Source: BJ22 sp021298375
Lineage (GTDB): Bacteria; Planctomycetota; Planctomycetia; Pirellulales; Pirellulaceae
Length of the DNA stretch: 64,000 bases
Direction of reading: 5' to 3'
Assembly (NCBI GenBank): GCA_046343015.1
Contig: JBKDOL010000076.1
Coordinates: 47,768-111,767, forward strand
Shown piece by piece: positions 1 through 8,794 of the stretch. Both the position numbers and the translations under genes were made by a program. Below the pieces are notes generated by a model. That model saw nothing but the letters and a program-made list of their open reading frames with translations. It was not told the DNA's origin and searched no databases. Each line of letters begins with the position of its first letter. The first letter of the stretch is position 1.

Positions 1-35
1 GCCTCTTCGGAGACGGTTTCGAGAAAGATTGGTGG

Positions 36-602
36 ATGGGAATCATCACCCAAGCCTTTTTACTCGGACTGCTTCTGAGCGTGTTGGCGTTTGCAAGTGC
101 CTGGTATCTGGGAGGCCAACCGGTCGAGCACGAGGGTTCGGTCAATATCAAGGCTCCCCCCGCAGCCATCTTTCAGCAGTTGGTCGACCCTGAAAACCGC
201 CTCAAATGGCAAACCGAAGCGACGTCGATCGCCTTGAAGTCGAACGGTGAGTTGCAAGCGAAGTCCGAGTACAGGGTCAAGCTCAAGAACGGCACGAGTG
301 AAGTTGCCGCAACGGATGAGGTGATGCAAGTCGTTCCCGATGAATGGCTTTCCTACCGCACTACTGCCCCGCACCTTGGTCGGGTCACGGTATTCAAGCT
401 CCAGAAAGCTCTCGACCCGGAGACCGATTTGCCGATTCCCGGGGTCATCAAGCTGACTTACCGGAGCACCGAGCAGATTGTCGATTCCAGCCGCATCTGG
501 GCCGCCTTCAACATGCCCGACGTCAAGTCTCGGGTGGAAAGCGAATTGGCCAGAATCAAAGAACAGGCTGAGGCAGTCGCCAAAGCGTTGCCTTCCGAAT
601 AA
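36..602 (+). CDS. SRPBCC-family (polyketide cyclase/START-like) membrane-anchored protein
   Basis: The 188-residue product starts with one hydrophobic segment (about residues 5-25) followed by a soluble domain. That domain has the pattern of SRPBCC proteins: a strand leading to 'I.AP....F..L.DPENRLKW' near residues 39-58, a central 'Y.....NGTSE' strand, and a long C-terminal helix rich in Glu, Lys and Ala. SRPBCC proteins bind hydrophobic ligands in a deep pocket; no substrate can be read from sequence. The ATG is preceded by GAGAAAG. The gene reads towards folD with a 376-bp gap, so co-transcription is uncertain. The membrane anchor suggests action at the membrane surface (inference). Confidence 0.75.
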   Translation: MGIITQAFLLGLLLSVLAFASAWYLGGQPVEHEGSVNIKAPPAAIFQQLVDPENRLKWQTEATSIALKSNGELQAKSEYRVKLKNGTSEVAATDEVMQVVPDEWLSYRTTAPHLGRVTVFKLQKALDPETDLPIPGVIKLTYRSTEQIVDSSRIWAAFNMPDVKSRVESELARIKEQAEAVAKALPSE

Positions 603-650
603 GTTCGGTGCGTTCTCCGCGAAGGCCATGGGTGTGAACGCCGAGGCACT

Positions 651-668
651 CCCGGTATGGACCGGGAA
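651..668. other. 7-bp perfect hairpin in the gap before folD
   Basis: TCCCGGT and ACCGGGA form a perfect 7-bp stem around a 4-nt loop, 49 bp after the stop of the SRPBCC gene. No T-run follows, so it is at best a weak terminator. The rest of the 603-978 gap holds low-complexity GGCTGGCT/GCTGGCGT-type DNA near 855-900 and no convincing gene. Confidence 0.4.
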
Positions 669-978
669 CCGCGGGGCGATCTCTGCTACAATTTGGCGAT
701 TCCCGCCGGGAAAAACAGGCTCTCTCCCGCTCTGTTGCGCTGGACTGCTCGGTCTGCTTCTTTGATGTATTGCAAGCCCCGAGCGGGATTGGCGGCCGAG
801 GCTTCGCAGCGCTCGCGGCTGATTTGGCGAGAGTTCAATTTGGCATGTCCGCGGGGGCTGGCTCGCTGGCGTGGGCTGGCTGGGGTTGCTGGCGTTGGTG
901 GATGCCGCTTGATTCAGCCCGCGGGTTCGCTCAAGGTCGATTCATTCGCTGCTTCGATTTCCCTCGAAAGGATTGCCG

Positions 979-1881
979 ATGTCTTCCTTAAATGCTCACA
1001 CGCGACCGTTGATTCTCGATGGCAAGGCGATTGGCAACCAAATTCAAAAGGAAATCAAACAGCAGGTCGACGAGTTTATCTTCCGCACCAAACGCCAGCC
1101 AACGTTGGCTGTGGTGCTGGTGGGTGGTGACCCCGCCAGTCAGGTCTACGTCGCCCACAAGGAAAAGGGATGCGCCAAGGTCGGTTTGGCAAGTCAGCGC
1201 CATTTTCTCCCGGAGGCGACGACGACAGGAGAATTGCTCGCTTTGGTGCAGCAACTGAATGCCGACCCTGCAGTCACGGGGATTCTGGTGCAGCTCCCCC
1301 TGCCGAAGCAAATCGACGGAACGGCAGTGCTGGATGCCATTGATTGGCGAAAAGATGTTGACGCCTTTCATCCGACCAATGTTGGTTTGCTGTCGCAAGG
1401 TCGGCCACGATTCCTACCCTGCACACCGTTCGGGATCCTGCAAGTGCTCTACCGCTCGGGGATCAAGGTCGCCGGCAAGCGCGTCGTGGTGATCGGCCGC
1501 AGCGATATCGTGGGCAAACCGATTGCGGCGATGCTCGTCCAGCGAACAGGACCTTTTGGGCCAGACTTTGCGAATGCGACCGTCACTATCTGCCATAGCC
1601 AGACCCCCCAGCTCGAGGAAGTGACCCGCTCCGGGGATATCCTGATTGCGGCGATTGGCCAACCAAAATTTGTGACTGCGGAAATGGTAAAGCCGGGCGC
1701 GGTTGTGATCGATGTCGGCATCAATCGCCTCGAGTCAGGGCTGGTGGGAGACGTCGATTATGACGGTCTGTTGCCAACTGTTTCGGCGATCACGCCCGTC
1801 CCGGGCGGCATCGGTCCGCTGACCGTGACGATGCTGCTGCACAATACGCTTCTCGCCGCGCGCCTGCAGTGGGGTGAGTAG
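979..1881 (+). CDS. folD: Bifunctional methylenetetrahydrofolate dehydrogenase / methenyltetrahydrofolate cyclohydrolase
   Basis: FolD interconverts 5,10-methylene-THF and 10-formyl-THF in the cytoplasm, feeding purine and formyl-Met-tRNA synthesis. The 300-residue product has the usual length. Visible landmarks are the Tyr57...Lys61 pair in 'VYVAHKEKG' (the catalytic Tyr/Lys of the family), the 'QLPLP' loop, the dinucleotide-binding stretch 'VVVIGRSDIVGKP', and the C-terminal 'PGGIGPLT' signature. An upstream TTG at 973 is in frame, but the ATG at 979 is preferred because GAAAGG lies 7 bp before it. It shares one-carbon metabolism with glyA at 11850, although the two are not adjacent. Confidence 0.97.
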   Translation: MSSLNAHTRPLILDGKAIGNQIQKEIKQQVDEFIFRTKRQPTLAVVLVGGDPASQVYVAHKEKGCAKVGLASQRHFLPEATTTGELLALVQQLNADPAVTGILVQLPLPKQIDGTAVLDAIDWRKDVDAFHPTNVGLLSQGRPRFLPCTPFGILQVLYRSGIKVAGKRVVVIGRSDIVGKPIAAMLVQRTGPFGPDFANATVTICHSQTPQLEEVTRSGDILIAAIGQPKFVTAEMVKPGAVVIDVGINRLESGLVGDVDYDGLLPTVSAITPVPGGIGPLTVTMLLHNTLLAARLQWGE

Positions 1882-1902
1882 TTGCCCGCAACGGCTCGCT
1901 CT

Positions 1903-1938
1903 GGAGGCGCTTGGGGAGGTGCTTGGGGAGGCGCTTGG
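1903..1938. repeat. 12-bp tandem repeat, 3 copies
   Basis: Three direct copies of GGAGGCGCTTGG (the middle one has T for C) lie between the folD stop and the start of the next gene. The units are GGAGG-rich, so they could expose repeated Shine-Dalgarno-like sequences about 50-90 bp upstream of the next start. Confidence 0.85.
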
Positions 1939-1990
1939 GCATCCCGAATTGAGAGTGCTCGCAGCGGCTGGAATCGGTGGAGTGAGGTGA

Positions 1991-4834
1991 GTGGTGCAGC
2001 AGACGTTTCCCTTGAACCGCAACTGGTGGTTTGGTTGGCTCCTTTTATTGCTGCCGGGTTGTGGCTGCTTGCCGTTGTTTTCGGCCCAAACAACACCGGA
2101 GCCCGCAACGGCTGAGACTACTGAGCAAACGCCCGAGCGCTCGGCTGCGCGACCGGCAGGGAAGCCGGAGGATTTCGACTCCCGCCCGGTCGTGCTGTTC
2201 CCCGGTCAGTTTTCTGAGGAAGCCAAGAACAATCGCTACAAGCTCGGGCACTGGGCCGTTGCCAATCTCCGGGTGCAGGCCAACACGGCCGATGCGACCG
2301 GACAGTTGCACGCGTTTCTGGTTGATACGCTCGGCCAGCCGGTACCCATACCCGGGACCCGCTTTGTGGCGGACTCGACTCGACCGTTCACTCTTCCACG
2401 GGGGCAAGAGAAGAACCTGGAGGCGCTGGTTTACTTGCCGCGGCGCACCGAAGAGGCAGCCGCAGCGAATGTGCATGTCGATTTGACCAGCCCGGCCGGT
2501 CTGCGACTGGTCGATACCATCCAGCCCGTGCTTTTGCTCAAGCCCCACCAGTTCCATTTTGTCGTACTCGTCCGGAGCAACGAAGAGTATCGCTACCTGC
2601 GCTTGCTGGACTGCGTGCAACTTCCCCGTTCCAGTTCGGCAAACTCCCCTCCCTTCTATTCGCTTGTCTATCCGTCGCCGGAACAGCCGATACCCTTGGC
2701 CAACACCGCGCTTGCCTGGACGACGATTGCCTACCTGCTTTGGGATCAGATTCTGCCGGAAGAACTCTCCCCGGAGCAGCAGCAAGCCTTGCTGGATTGG
2801 CTGCATTTTGGCGGTCAATTGATCATCAGCGGACCGAACTCGCTGGAGAAGCTGAGAGGGAGCTTTTTGGAGCCCTTTTTGCCGGTGAAGTTCAGCGGAA
2901 CCCGGAACTTGGCCGGAGCGGATTTCGTCGACTTCAATCGGACCTGGTCGCCCCCCTCGGTAAAAAATCCGGAGCAGCGACGCGAGCTCACGATTCCGGC
3001 GACAGCGCCGATGCTGGGAATCCAATGGGAGTTGGTTGGACGCGGAGTGGAACTGCCCGGCGGGAAGAGCTTGGTTGCCGAAACAGCGGTCGGGCGGGGA
3101 CGTATTGTCGTGACGGCTTTTCCGCTCAACGAAAAGCGATTGCAGACGTGGCCGGGCTATTCGAGCTTCTTTAACGCCGCGTTGCTGCGCCGCCCCGCCC
3201 GGGTTTTTTTTGAAAATCAGTTCAATGAAATCGGCTTTCATTGGCGCGATGACCAGGCCTCCATTTACGATCCGCTGCTGGGCAGCGCGGTGAGATTTTC
3301 GGCCCGCGATTTGCCCACCGCCGGGCTCCTCAACTCGGGCAATCAATGGTCGCCTCCCAACGAGGAACTCGCTCCGGCGAACGCCCCGACAGTCAACGAT
3401 TGGAAACAACGCCCGGGCGAGTACCCGGGGCAGCCGGATGAAGCGGCAATTGTCCAGCGGAACTTGGCTCGGGACCCGTGGCATTATGGAGGCTTTGAAG
3501 CCGACCCTCAGGGTGGTGTGGCGGCTTGGAATGACGAGGTGGGAATCGCCGCCGCCGCGCGTGAGAGCATTGCCCTCGCGGCCGGAATTACTCCGCCTTC
3601 ACCCGAGTTTGTCTTCCGCATGCTCGGCCTGTATCTGCTCTGTCTGGTCCCCCTGAACTGGCTTCTTTTTCGGCTGGTCGGTCGCGTCGAGTGGGCTTGG
3701 TTCGCGGCGCCGCTGATCGCCATCGGCGGAGCGATTATTGTGGTGCGGCTGGCGGCGCTGGACATCGGGTTTGTACGGAGCCAATCCCAATTGGGACTGC
3801 TCGAGATCCCGGTGAGTTATCAGCGGGGGCACTTCTCCGAATACTCTGCCCTCTACACCTCGCTTTCAACCCGCTATCAGGTCGAATTTGCCGACCTGAC
3901 GGGAGTTGCCCTTCCCTTCCCGCCGCGGAGCGAGTTGGCAAGCGCCACCACCCAGCAGGCAACCAGCCCTGTGTATCTGGAGCGCACACTGACCAATCGA
4001 CTTCGGGATTTTCTCGTCCAGTCAAATTCGACCGGAATGCTGCACGGAGAAAACTTTCTCGAACTTGGCGGTCGGCTGGAATGGAACGATCCCGAAAAAG
4101 GATTGGACGGGGAATTGAGGAATGGCACCGGCATTGACTTGCAGGGTGCAGGTGTTGTCGCACGCACCGCGGCTGGCGAGGTTCGCCTCGCCTGGCTGGG
4201 TGAATTCCCGGCGGGCAGTGCGCGCCGGTTGGAGTTTCGCGAGGTGGCTCAGCCGGAACTGTATCTGGCCTGGAAAAAGCTCCCTGAATATCAGAGCTTG
4301 GAGCAACGCTGCCGCGCGATTTGGCTGGAGGCGTTTGGGGGAGCGGACTCGGTCCCCCTGGAACGGGTCGTGGCCCTGCCGGAATTTCAGCCGGTAACCA
4401 ATCAGGTTTGGCAGTATTTTCGCCGCGCCTTTCCCGAAGACCAGGTGAGCCGACAGACCAAAGTCACGTTTTTGCAGTTCAAGCTCGCGTACGCCCGGCT
4501 GGTCTTTGCCGCGGAACGAAAAGAACTGGGGCTGGGGGAAATGTTCGATGCCTTGGCCGATGGCCTCGAACTGGCACCAGGCGAAGTGCGGCTGATCGCG
4601 CGGTCCTCGTCACCGTTGGGAGAGCACCAGCTTCGTCCTGCCGCGACTCGGGTAAGCCGTTCCACCCTGATTCTGGCTCATTTGCGGGCACCGCCGTTCC
4701 CCGCCATTGCGAGCGATCAGAACAGCTTGCTCGATTTGCTCGATGAAAGTCAGCTGGATTGGATGCAGGGCGACGAGCGGGACGAAGAAGAAGACCCAAC
4801 CGGAGCAGAGGCCGGCTCGGGCGGACTCAAGTGA
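1991..4834 (+). CDS. Large envelope protein, probable partner of the downstream ABC ATPase
   Basis: The 947-residue product begins at GTG. Its N-terminus has a hydrophobic run ending in Leu-Pro-Gly-Cys (Cys24), which fits a lipoprotein signal, though it could be an anchor. Residues about 180-380 resemble the beta-sandwich plus class-I glutamine-amidotransferase-like region found in membrane proteins next to ABC-2 transporters ('LLDWLHFGGQLIISGP', about residue 270). Two membrane segments lie at about 540-590, followed by a 350-residue, probably extracytoplasmic domain. The stop is 40 bp before the ATPase start, so the two are probably co-transcribed. The arrangement recalls GldG-type components beside ABC ATPases; no catalytic motif is seen and the function is unknown. 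Confidence 0.8.
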   Translation: MVQQTFPLNRNWWFGWLLLLLPGCGCLPLFSAQTTPEPATAETTEQTPERSAARPAGKPEDFDSRPVVLFPGQFSEEAKNNRYKLGHWAVANLRVQANTADATGQLHAFLVDTLGQPVPIPGTRFVADSTRPFTLPRGQEKNLEALVYLPRRTEEAAAANVHVDLTSPAGLRLVDTIQPVLLLKPHQFHFVVLVRSNEEYRYLRLLDCVQLPRSSSANSPPFYSLVYPSPEQPIPLANTALAWTTIAYLLWDQILPEELSPEQQQALLDWLHFGGQLIISGPNSLEKLRGSFLEPFLPVKFSGTRNLAGADFVDFNRTWSPPSVKNPEQRRELTIPATAPMLGIQWELVGRGVELPGGKSLVAETAVGRGRIVVTAFPLNEKRLQTWPGYSSFFNAALLRRPARVFFENQFNEIGFHWRDDQASIYDPLLGSAVRFSARDLPTAGLLNSGNQWSPPNEELAPANAPTVNDWKQRPGEYPGQPDEAAIVQRNLARDPWHYGGFEADPQGGVAAWNDEVGIAAAARESIALAAGITPPSPEFVFRMLGLYLLCLVPLNWLLFRLVGRVEWAWFAAPLIAIGGAIIVVRLAALDIGFVRSQSQLGLLEIPVSYQRGHFSEYSALYTSLSTRYQVEFADLTGVALPFPPRSELASATTQQATSPVYLERTLTNRLRDFLVQSNSTGMLHGENFLELGGRLEWNDPEKGLDGELRNGTGIDLQGAGVVARTAAGEVRLAWLGEFPAGSARRLEFREVAQPELYLAWKKLPEYQSLEQRCRAIWLEAFGGADSVPLERVVALPEFQPVTNQVWQYFRRAFPEDQVSRQTKVTFLQFKLAYARLVFAAERKELGLGEMFDALADGLELAPGEVRLIARSSSPLGEHQLRPAATRVSRSTLILAHLRAPPFPAIASDQNSLLDLLDESQLDWMQGDERDEEEDPTGAEAGSGGLK

Positions 4835-4874
4835 GCGGGCCGGCGAGCGAATCGGGGCGAAGGAGAAAGAACGG

Positions 4875-5801
4875 ATGATCGAGATCAAGGGCTTTGGCAA
4901 AGACTACGGCGAGTTCACGGCCGTCGAGTCGCTTTCGCTTGAAATCGGCCGGGGTGAGATGTTCGGCTTTATCGGTCCCAATGGAGCCGGCAAGAGTACG
5001 ACGATTCGCTTCCTCGCCACCTTGCTGCGGGCCAGTCGTGGCGACGCCTGGGTTAATGGCCATAGCGTCAGCCAGGACCCGATGAGCGTCCGCCGCAGCA
5101 TTGGCTACATGCCCGATGATTTTGGCGTCTATGACGGGATGAAGGTCTGGGAGTTTCTCGATTTTTTCGCGGTCGCCTATGGGCTCTCCCGCACTCAGCG
5201 AAAACAGATCATTCCCGACGTGCTGGAATTGCTCGATCTGACTCACAAGGCTTACGACTACGTCAATGGACTCTCACGCGGGATGAAGCAAAGGCTCTGC
5301 CTGGCAAAGACGCTGGTGCACGATCCCCCAGTGCTCATTCTGGATGAACCTTCCAGCGGGCTCGACCCCCGAGCCCGAATTGAGGTCAAGGCTCTGCTCA
5401 AAGAACTGCGGCGGATGGGCAAGACGATTCTGATCTCCAGCCATATTCTCACCGAGTTGGCGGACTGCTGCACATCGATCGGGATTATTGAACGCGGAAA
5501 ACTGCTCTTGCATGGCCCGATGGACGAGGTCTATCGCAAGCTGCATGGCAACCAGATCATCGTGGCCCGGTTTGGCCGCAACACGGAAGCAGGCCTGGCC
5601 ATTGTCCGCAGCCATCCCCAGGTTCGCGACGTTCAGGCGGATGGGGAAGAGGTGACCATCGAATTCGACTCGCCACAACACGACGCGGCAGCGCTGCTCA
5701 AGCAACTGGTGCTCGCTGATGTCGAGGTCCGCAGTTTCGCTGAAAAGGAACCGACGCTGGAGGATGTCTTCATGCTGGTCACGAAGGGGTTGGTGACCTA
5801 G
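4875..5801 (+). CDS. ABC transporter ATP-binding protein (ABC-2 / CcmA-like)
   Basis: This 308-residue cytoplasmic ATPase has Walker A 'GPNGAGKS' (residues 34-41), a Q-loop region with 'YMPDDFGVYDGMKVWEFLDFF', the ABC signature 'LSRGMKQR', and Walker B 'VLILDEPSSGLDP'. The C-terminal 90 residues form the extra domain typical of CcmA/drug-type ABC-2 exporters. A longer open frame extends to 4707 inside the upstream gene, but the ATG at 4875 has AGGAGAAAG 7 bp before it. No permease gene follows; the next gene is convergent. The membrane partner must be the upstream protein or be encoded elsewhere. Confidence 0.93.
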   Translation: MIEIKGFGKDYGEFTAVESLSLEIGRGEMFGFIGPNGAGKSTTIRFLATLLRASRGDAWVNGHSVSQDPMSVRRSIGYMPDDFGVYDGMKVWEFLDFFAVAYGLSRTQRKQIIPDVLELLDLTHKAYDYVNGLSRGMKQRLCLAKTLVHDPPVLILDEPSSGLDPRARIEVKALLKELRRMGKTILISSHILTELADCCTSIGIIERGKLLLHGPMDEVYRKLHGNQIIVARFGRNTEAGLAIVRSHPQVRDVQADGEEVTIEFDSPQHDAAALLKQLVLADVEVRSFAEKEPTLEDVFMLVTKGLVT

Positions 5802-5895
5802 GAGACATCAGAGCAGAGGATGCGGGGCGCGGAGTGCACTGGGCAGAGGAAGCTGTCGTTGTCCCCGCAGCTTGAGCCCCCGACCTCGTTCCTGC

Positions 5896-6435
5896 CTATC
5901 CGAGGAGGATCACGCCCGGGCCGCAACCATCGTCGTGCTCTTCCCAGTGGCGGCGGACCTCGCGCAAGCCATAGCAGCAGAGCTCAAAGCAATCGCTCAG
6001 TCGCTCCAGCAATTCGGGCTCGGGGCGGAGCGTTTTTGAAGTTTCAATCGCCAACTGGCTGGCAAGGTGGTAAGCCCTTTTTCCTTCGCGGCAATAGTCG
6101 AGAAACGGGTCGCTTTGAGCGGAAGCCGCACTGCGCAGGGCTTCGGGGTAAACACCCGCCCAGAACAGGGTGAAATCGCCGATTTGGCGGTGAACTTCCT
6201 GCCGGGCCGTCCCGATCCGCTCGGCGGCCTCTGCCACCATTTCGGCTACCGTCAGCAGCGGTCGGCCAGTCACGCCGCGAATTCTGTGAACGACATCAGA
6301 GCGAATGAAGCGAACCAGCAGATCCGAAACGTAGTCGACCAGAGGCGGGTCGGCGACTCCCATTTCGCCAACAAACGTGCTCTCGGCCAGGCCGGCAAAG
6401 TAGTTGCGAACAGGGTTAACAGGTTCGGCTGACAT
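5896..6435 (-). CDS. Hypothetical helical protein
   Basis: The 179-residue product is soluble and mostly helical, with no signal peptide, membrane segment or known motif. It has three Cys near the C-terminus, including 'DCFELCCYGL', and ends in a Gly/Val tail ('DGCGPGVILLG'). The ATG is preceded by GGAGGATACC, a strong ribosome binding site, and by a plausible sigma-70 promoter. It is monocistronic: the PDZ gene upstream on the same strand is separated by its own terminator. I do not recognise the family. Confidence 0.75.
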   Translation of the reverse strand: MSAEPVNPVRNYFAGLAESTFVGEMGVADPPLVDYVSDLLVRFIRSDVVHRIRGVTGRPLLTVAEMVAEAAERIGTARQEVHRQIGDFTLFWAGVYPEALRSAASAQSDPFLDYCREGKRAYHLASQLAIETSKTLRPEPELLERLSDCFELCCYGLREVRRHWEEHDDGCGPGVILLG

Positions 6436-6484
6436 GGTATCCTCCGTTACCAGAGTGGAACCACGAGGGAATGGTTTTATTAAA

Positions 6485-6514
6485 TAATTACTTCGCGCAG
6501 GTCGCAGCGGTCAA
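6485..6514 (-). promoter_or_regulatory. Putative sigma-70 promoter for the 5896-6435 gene
   Basis: On the minus strand TTGACC (6514-6509) and TAATTA (6490-6485) are separated by 18 bp. The AT-rich -10 region stands out in otherwise GC-rich DNA and lies about 50 bp upstream of the ATG. Confidence 0.5.
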
Positions 6515-6606
6515 GAGAAATTTTCTGGGATTTACTCAACGCTTTCGGAAAAGTTCCAGTTGTGCCGCCCGCAAGCGATTTCCCGAGGACGGGTTCCTCG
6601 CCCGCC

Positions 6607-6644
6607 AAAAAAACGGCCCGCCCCGTTTTTGACGGAGCGGGCCG
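6607..6644 (-). terminator. Rho-independent terminator after the PDZ gene
   Basis: Read on the minus strand, an 8-bp stem (CGGCCCGC/GCGGGCCG) with further inner pairing is followed by seven T. It lies about 60 bp beyond the stop of the PDZ gene and would end the sigma/anti-sigma/PDZ transcript. Confidence 0.8.
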
Positions 6645-6702
6645 CGGAGCAAACCACCGATCAACGATCGGAGTTCGTTATGGGCAACCGTTCGACAAGT
6701 GT

Positions 6703-7911
6703 CTACTGGTTGTCTGACTTGCCCTTGGTCTTGCGAAGCTCTTCCACAGCCCGCTCCAGTTGCTTGCGGGCCTCATCGAGTTGCTGACGAATCTCGTCCT
6801 GGGCTTTTTGCATCTCGTCCCGAATTTGAGCTTGGGCCTTCTCAATCTCGGCGCGAGCTTCGTCCAGCTGCTTCCGGGCTTCGGTCATCAGCGTCTTGAA
6901 TTGCTCCATTTCTTCCGGGCCCAAAACGGCTTCAAAATCCCCCCGGATAATCCCCGGCATGGGAACCGCAAAACCAGCGGGGGCACCTTCCGGACCCGCC
7001 CGGAAGATTTGCATCTTCATCTGTTCCATTTGGTTGCGCAGTTCGTCGAAATCCCCTCCCGGCTCTCCCGGTTTGCCGAGGATCTCGATGCCGCCCATGA
7101 CCATTCCGGGAATGGCCTGCATTTCCGGTCGTTCCGCAGGCCGAACCACGATTTTTTCTTCCTTCCCATCGCGGATGATGGAGAAGGCGAGTTCACCTTG
7201 GCTCTCCCCCGCTTTCTGGACCGTTTCAATCAACTGTTCACGATTCCCCAGTTCGCTGTCATTGGCATACAGCAAAATGTCACCACTCTTCAGCCCGGCG
7301 GCTTCGGCCGGAGAGTCGCTGGTGACCTCCAGAACCTGCAGGCCTTTATCTTCGCCAAGACGAAGTTTCGCTCGAGTTTCTTCATCGACAGGCTCGCAGT
7401 GCACACCGATAAAGTACTTGCTCACCGACATCCCGGGAGGTGCGAAGGCGCGTCCAAATTCCATCGGCATCGCATCGGGGCCGAATCCAAATCCGCCGTC
7501 ACCGAGTTCGATTTCCTGTTTCTGTCCGTCCGGCCCGATGACGATCGCCTTGCCAACCACCTTCCGCTCGATGGCCCCATCGCGATTGGTCACTTCGGCT
7601 GACCTCGTGATGGTAATGCTGCCCGATTCGGGGACATCTATTTCCTGCTGCTGGCCATCCTCTCCGACGATGATCAACTTCCTGCCATTGACCTCTACCT
7701 GAATCCGGCCTGCATTGGCCTGCTCTTGAGGAGCCTTCTCTTGGGGAGCCTTCTCTTGGGGAGCAGTTTCCTGCGGTCCAGCAGCCTGGCCGGTGACCTG
7801 GTACGTTTGGATAACCTTGATCGGCTGGGGCTCTTGAGCACTGCTGCTCGAGCTTCCGCCTGCAAGCCCCAGAGCCAGCGCAAAACAGAGTGACAAATTG
7901 GTCCGTTTCAT
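6703..7911 (-). CDS. Exported PDZ-domain protein with C-terminal coiled coil
   Basis: The 402-residue product has a signal peptide ('LSLCFALALGLAGG', cleavage near 'SSAQ'), a short QEKAP repeat stretch, a beta-rich middle, a PDZ domain at about residues 165-260 ('YFIGV...LQVLEV...SPAEAAGLKSGDILLYAN'), and a charged C-terminal coiled coil of about 60 residues (QIRDEM/QQLDEARKQLE heptads). An open frame runs 43 codons further upstream, but the ATG at 7911 is chosen because a signal peptide starts there and AAAGGA precedes it. There are no HtrA protease residues, so it is probably a binding or scaffold protein. It is the last gene of the sigma/anti-sigma operon and a likely target or sensor partner. 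Confidence 0.85.
   Translation of the reverse strand: MKRTNLSLCFALALGLAGGSSSSSAQEPQPIKVIQTYQVTGQAAGPQETAPQEKAPQEKAPQEQANAGRIQVEVNGRKLIIVGEDGQQQEIDVPESGSITITRSAEVTNRDGAIERKVVGKAIVIGPDGQKQEIELGDGGFGFGPDAMPMEFGRAFAPPGMSVSKYFIGVHCEPVDEETRAKLRLGEDKGLQVLEVTSDSPAEAAGLKSGDILLYANDSELGNREQLIETVQKAGESQGELAFSIIRDGKEEKIVVRPAERPEMQAIPGMVMGGIEILGKPGEPGGDFDELRNQMEQMKMQIFRAGPEGAPAGFAVPMPGIIRGDFEAVLGPEEMEQFKTLMTEARKQLDEARAEIEKAQAQIRDEMQKAQDEIRQQLDEARKQLERAVEELRKTKGKSDNQ
7729..7773. repeat. 15-bp in-frame repeat coding for QEKAP
   Basis: Three 15-bp units near CCTTCTCTTGGGGAG lie inside the PDZ gene, just after the signal peptide, and encode Gln-Glu-Lys-Ala-Pro on the minus strand. The first unit is slightly degenerate. 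Confidence 0.8.
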
Positions 7912-8029
7912 GAACACAGTTCCTTTGCGAATTCGATACAAAGCTTGGATTTGAAGACCGGAAATCCGGTCGCTGGAGTGGTTTGGCTCTTGTTGATTCG
8001 GAACCCCCGAGGGGGAGTTGTGGGCAGGC

Positions 8030-8770
8030 TTATTGCCCATAGGAGCGGATCTTGAGGTCGCTGTAGGGGAGCGTCACGCGTCGTCCGTCGTTCATTCGTC
8101 CTTCAATAAATTTGATCTCCGGCTTCAGTTCATATCCCGCTCTCCGGAATTCAGACTGCAATGCAGGCGGAATGGCAACGCGTGCCGGGTTGTAGCCGAG
8201 TTTCTCCGCAACCTCTTCGGTCATCAGGGGCAGCGAGGCATTGGGAATCGGTTGCCCCTGACTATCGACCAGCTGAAAGGTGTAGGGCAACGCGTTCGGT
8301 TGAACCCCACCGCTGTTGGCTGAAGAAGCCTTGCCCGCGAGAAAGTCGCTCGGCAGGGAGGACCGGTTGTCTCGCCCGGCCAGGAATCCCAACCCGGCAG
8401 CGCAGAGCAGCATGGCAGCGGCTGCCAGCCAAAGGCCGGCATTGCGCCACGCCGACGGGCTGCCATGCTGCCCGGCTGCTTGGTCGAGGAGAGCGTTCGA
8501 TTCGCGAGGATTGTTCAAGCCGGTCGCTGGAGCCCGGTCGCTGTTCGCTGGAGCGGGGTCTATCGCCAAACTGCTCCGGCTGACTGAGGTGCGAGTAAAG
8601 CGTTTGGCTTCGCTCGCCAGAATTCGATCTTCGGTAAAGGCGATCGCCAACTCCCGCCAGAGTGCCGGCTCGGTCTCAGCCAAGCGCAGCAACTGCTGGA
8701 TCTGGGGACGAGTCAACTCGCCATCAACCAGTCGCTGGATTTGCAATTCCTGTTCGGTGTGTCTGGACAT
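8030..8770 (-). CDS. Membrane anti-sigma-factor-like protein
   Basis: The 246-residue product has a short N-terminal helical region ('QIQRLVDGELTRPQIQQLL...ETEPALWRELA') typical of anti-sigma N-termini and zinc-finger-less ASD-like domains. A linker follows, then one transmembrane helix ('LWLAAAAMLLCAAGLGFLAG', about 113-132) and a periplasmic tail. No His-x3-Cys-x2-Cys motif is visible, so it is not a ZAS-type anti-sigma. It lies 24 bp downstream of the ECF sigma gene and 118 bp upstream of the PDZ gene on the same strand. The role of tethering that sigma factor is inferred from topology and position. Confidence 0.75.
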   Translation of the reverse strand: MSRHTEQELQIQRLVDGELTRPQIQQLLRLAETEPALWRELAIAFTEDRILASEAKRFTRTSVSRSSLAIDPAPANSDRAPATGLNNPRESNALLDQAAGQHGSPSAWRNAGLWLAAAAMLLCAAGLGFLAGRDNRSSLPSDFLAGKASSANSGGVQPNALPYTFQLVDSQGQPIPNASLPLMTEEVAEKLGYNPARVAIPPALQSEFRRAGYELKPEIKFIEGRMNDGRRVTLPYSDLKIRSYGQ

Positions 8771-8794
8771 TTCAGCCTGTCGAAAAAAACGCTT

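Noticed and set aside
2045..3484. Long minus-strand frame of 479 codons opposite the 947-aa gene.
   Set aside because: It is a shadow of the plus-strand gene, with Arg/Gln-rich composition and no start signal. The same holds for the 696-codon frame opposite infB (42588-44678) and the 558-codon frame opposite DUF1501 (59277-60953).
4707..4874. N-terminal extension of the ABC ATPase into the upstream gene.
   Set aside because: The extension is the wrong frame of the upstream gene, and a good ribosome binding site marks the ATG at 4875.
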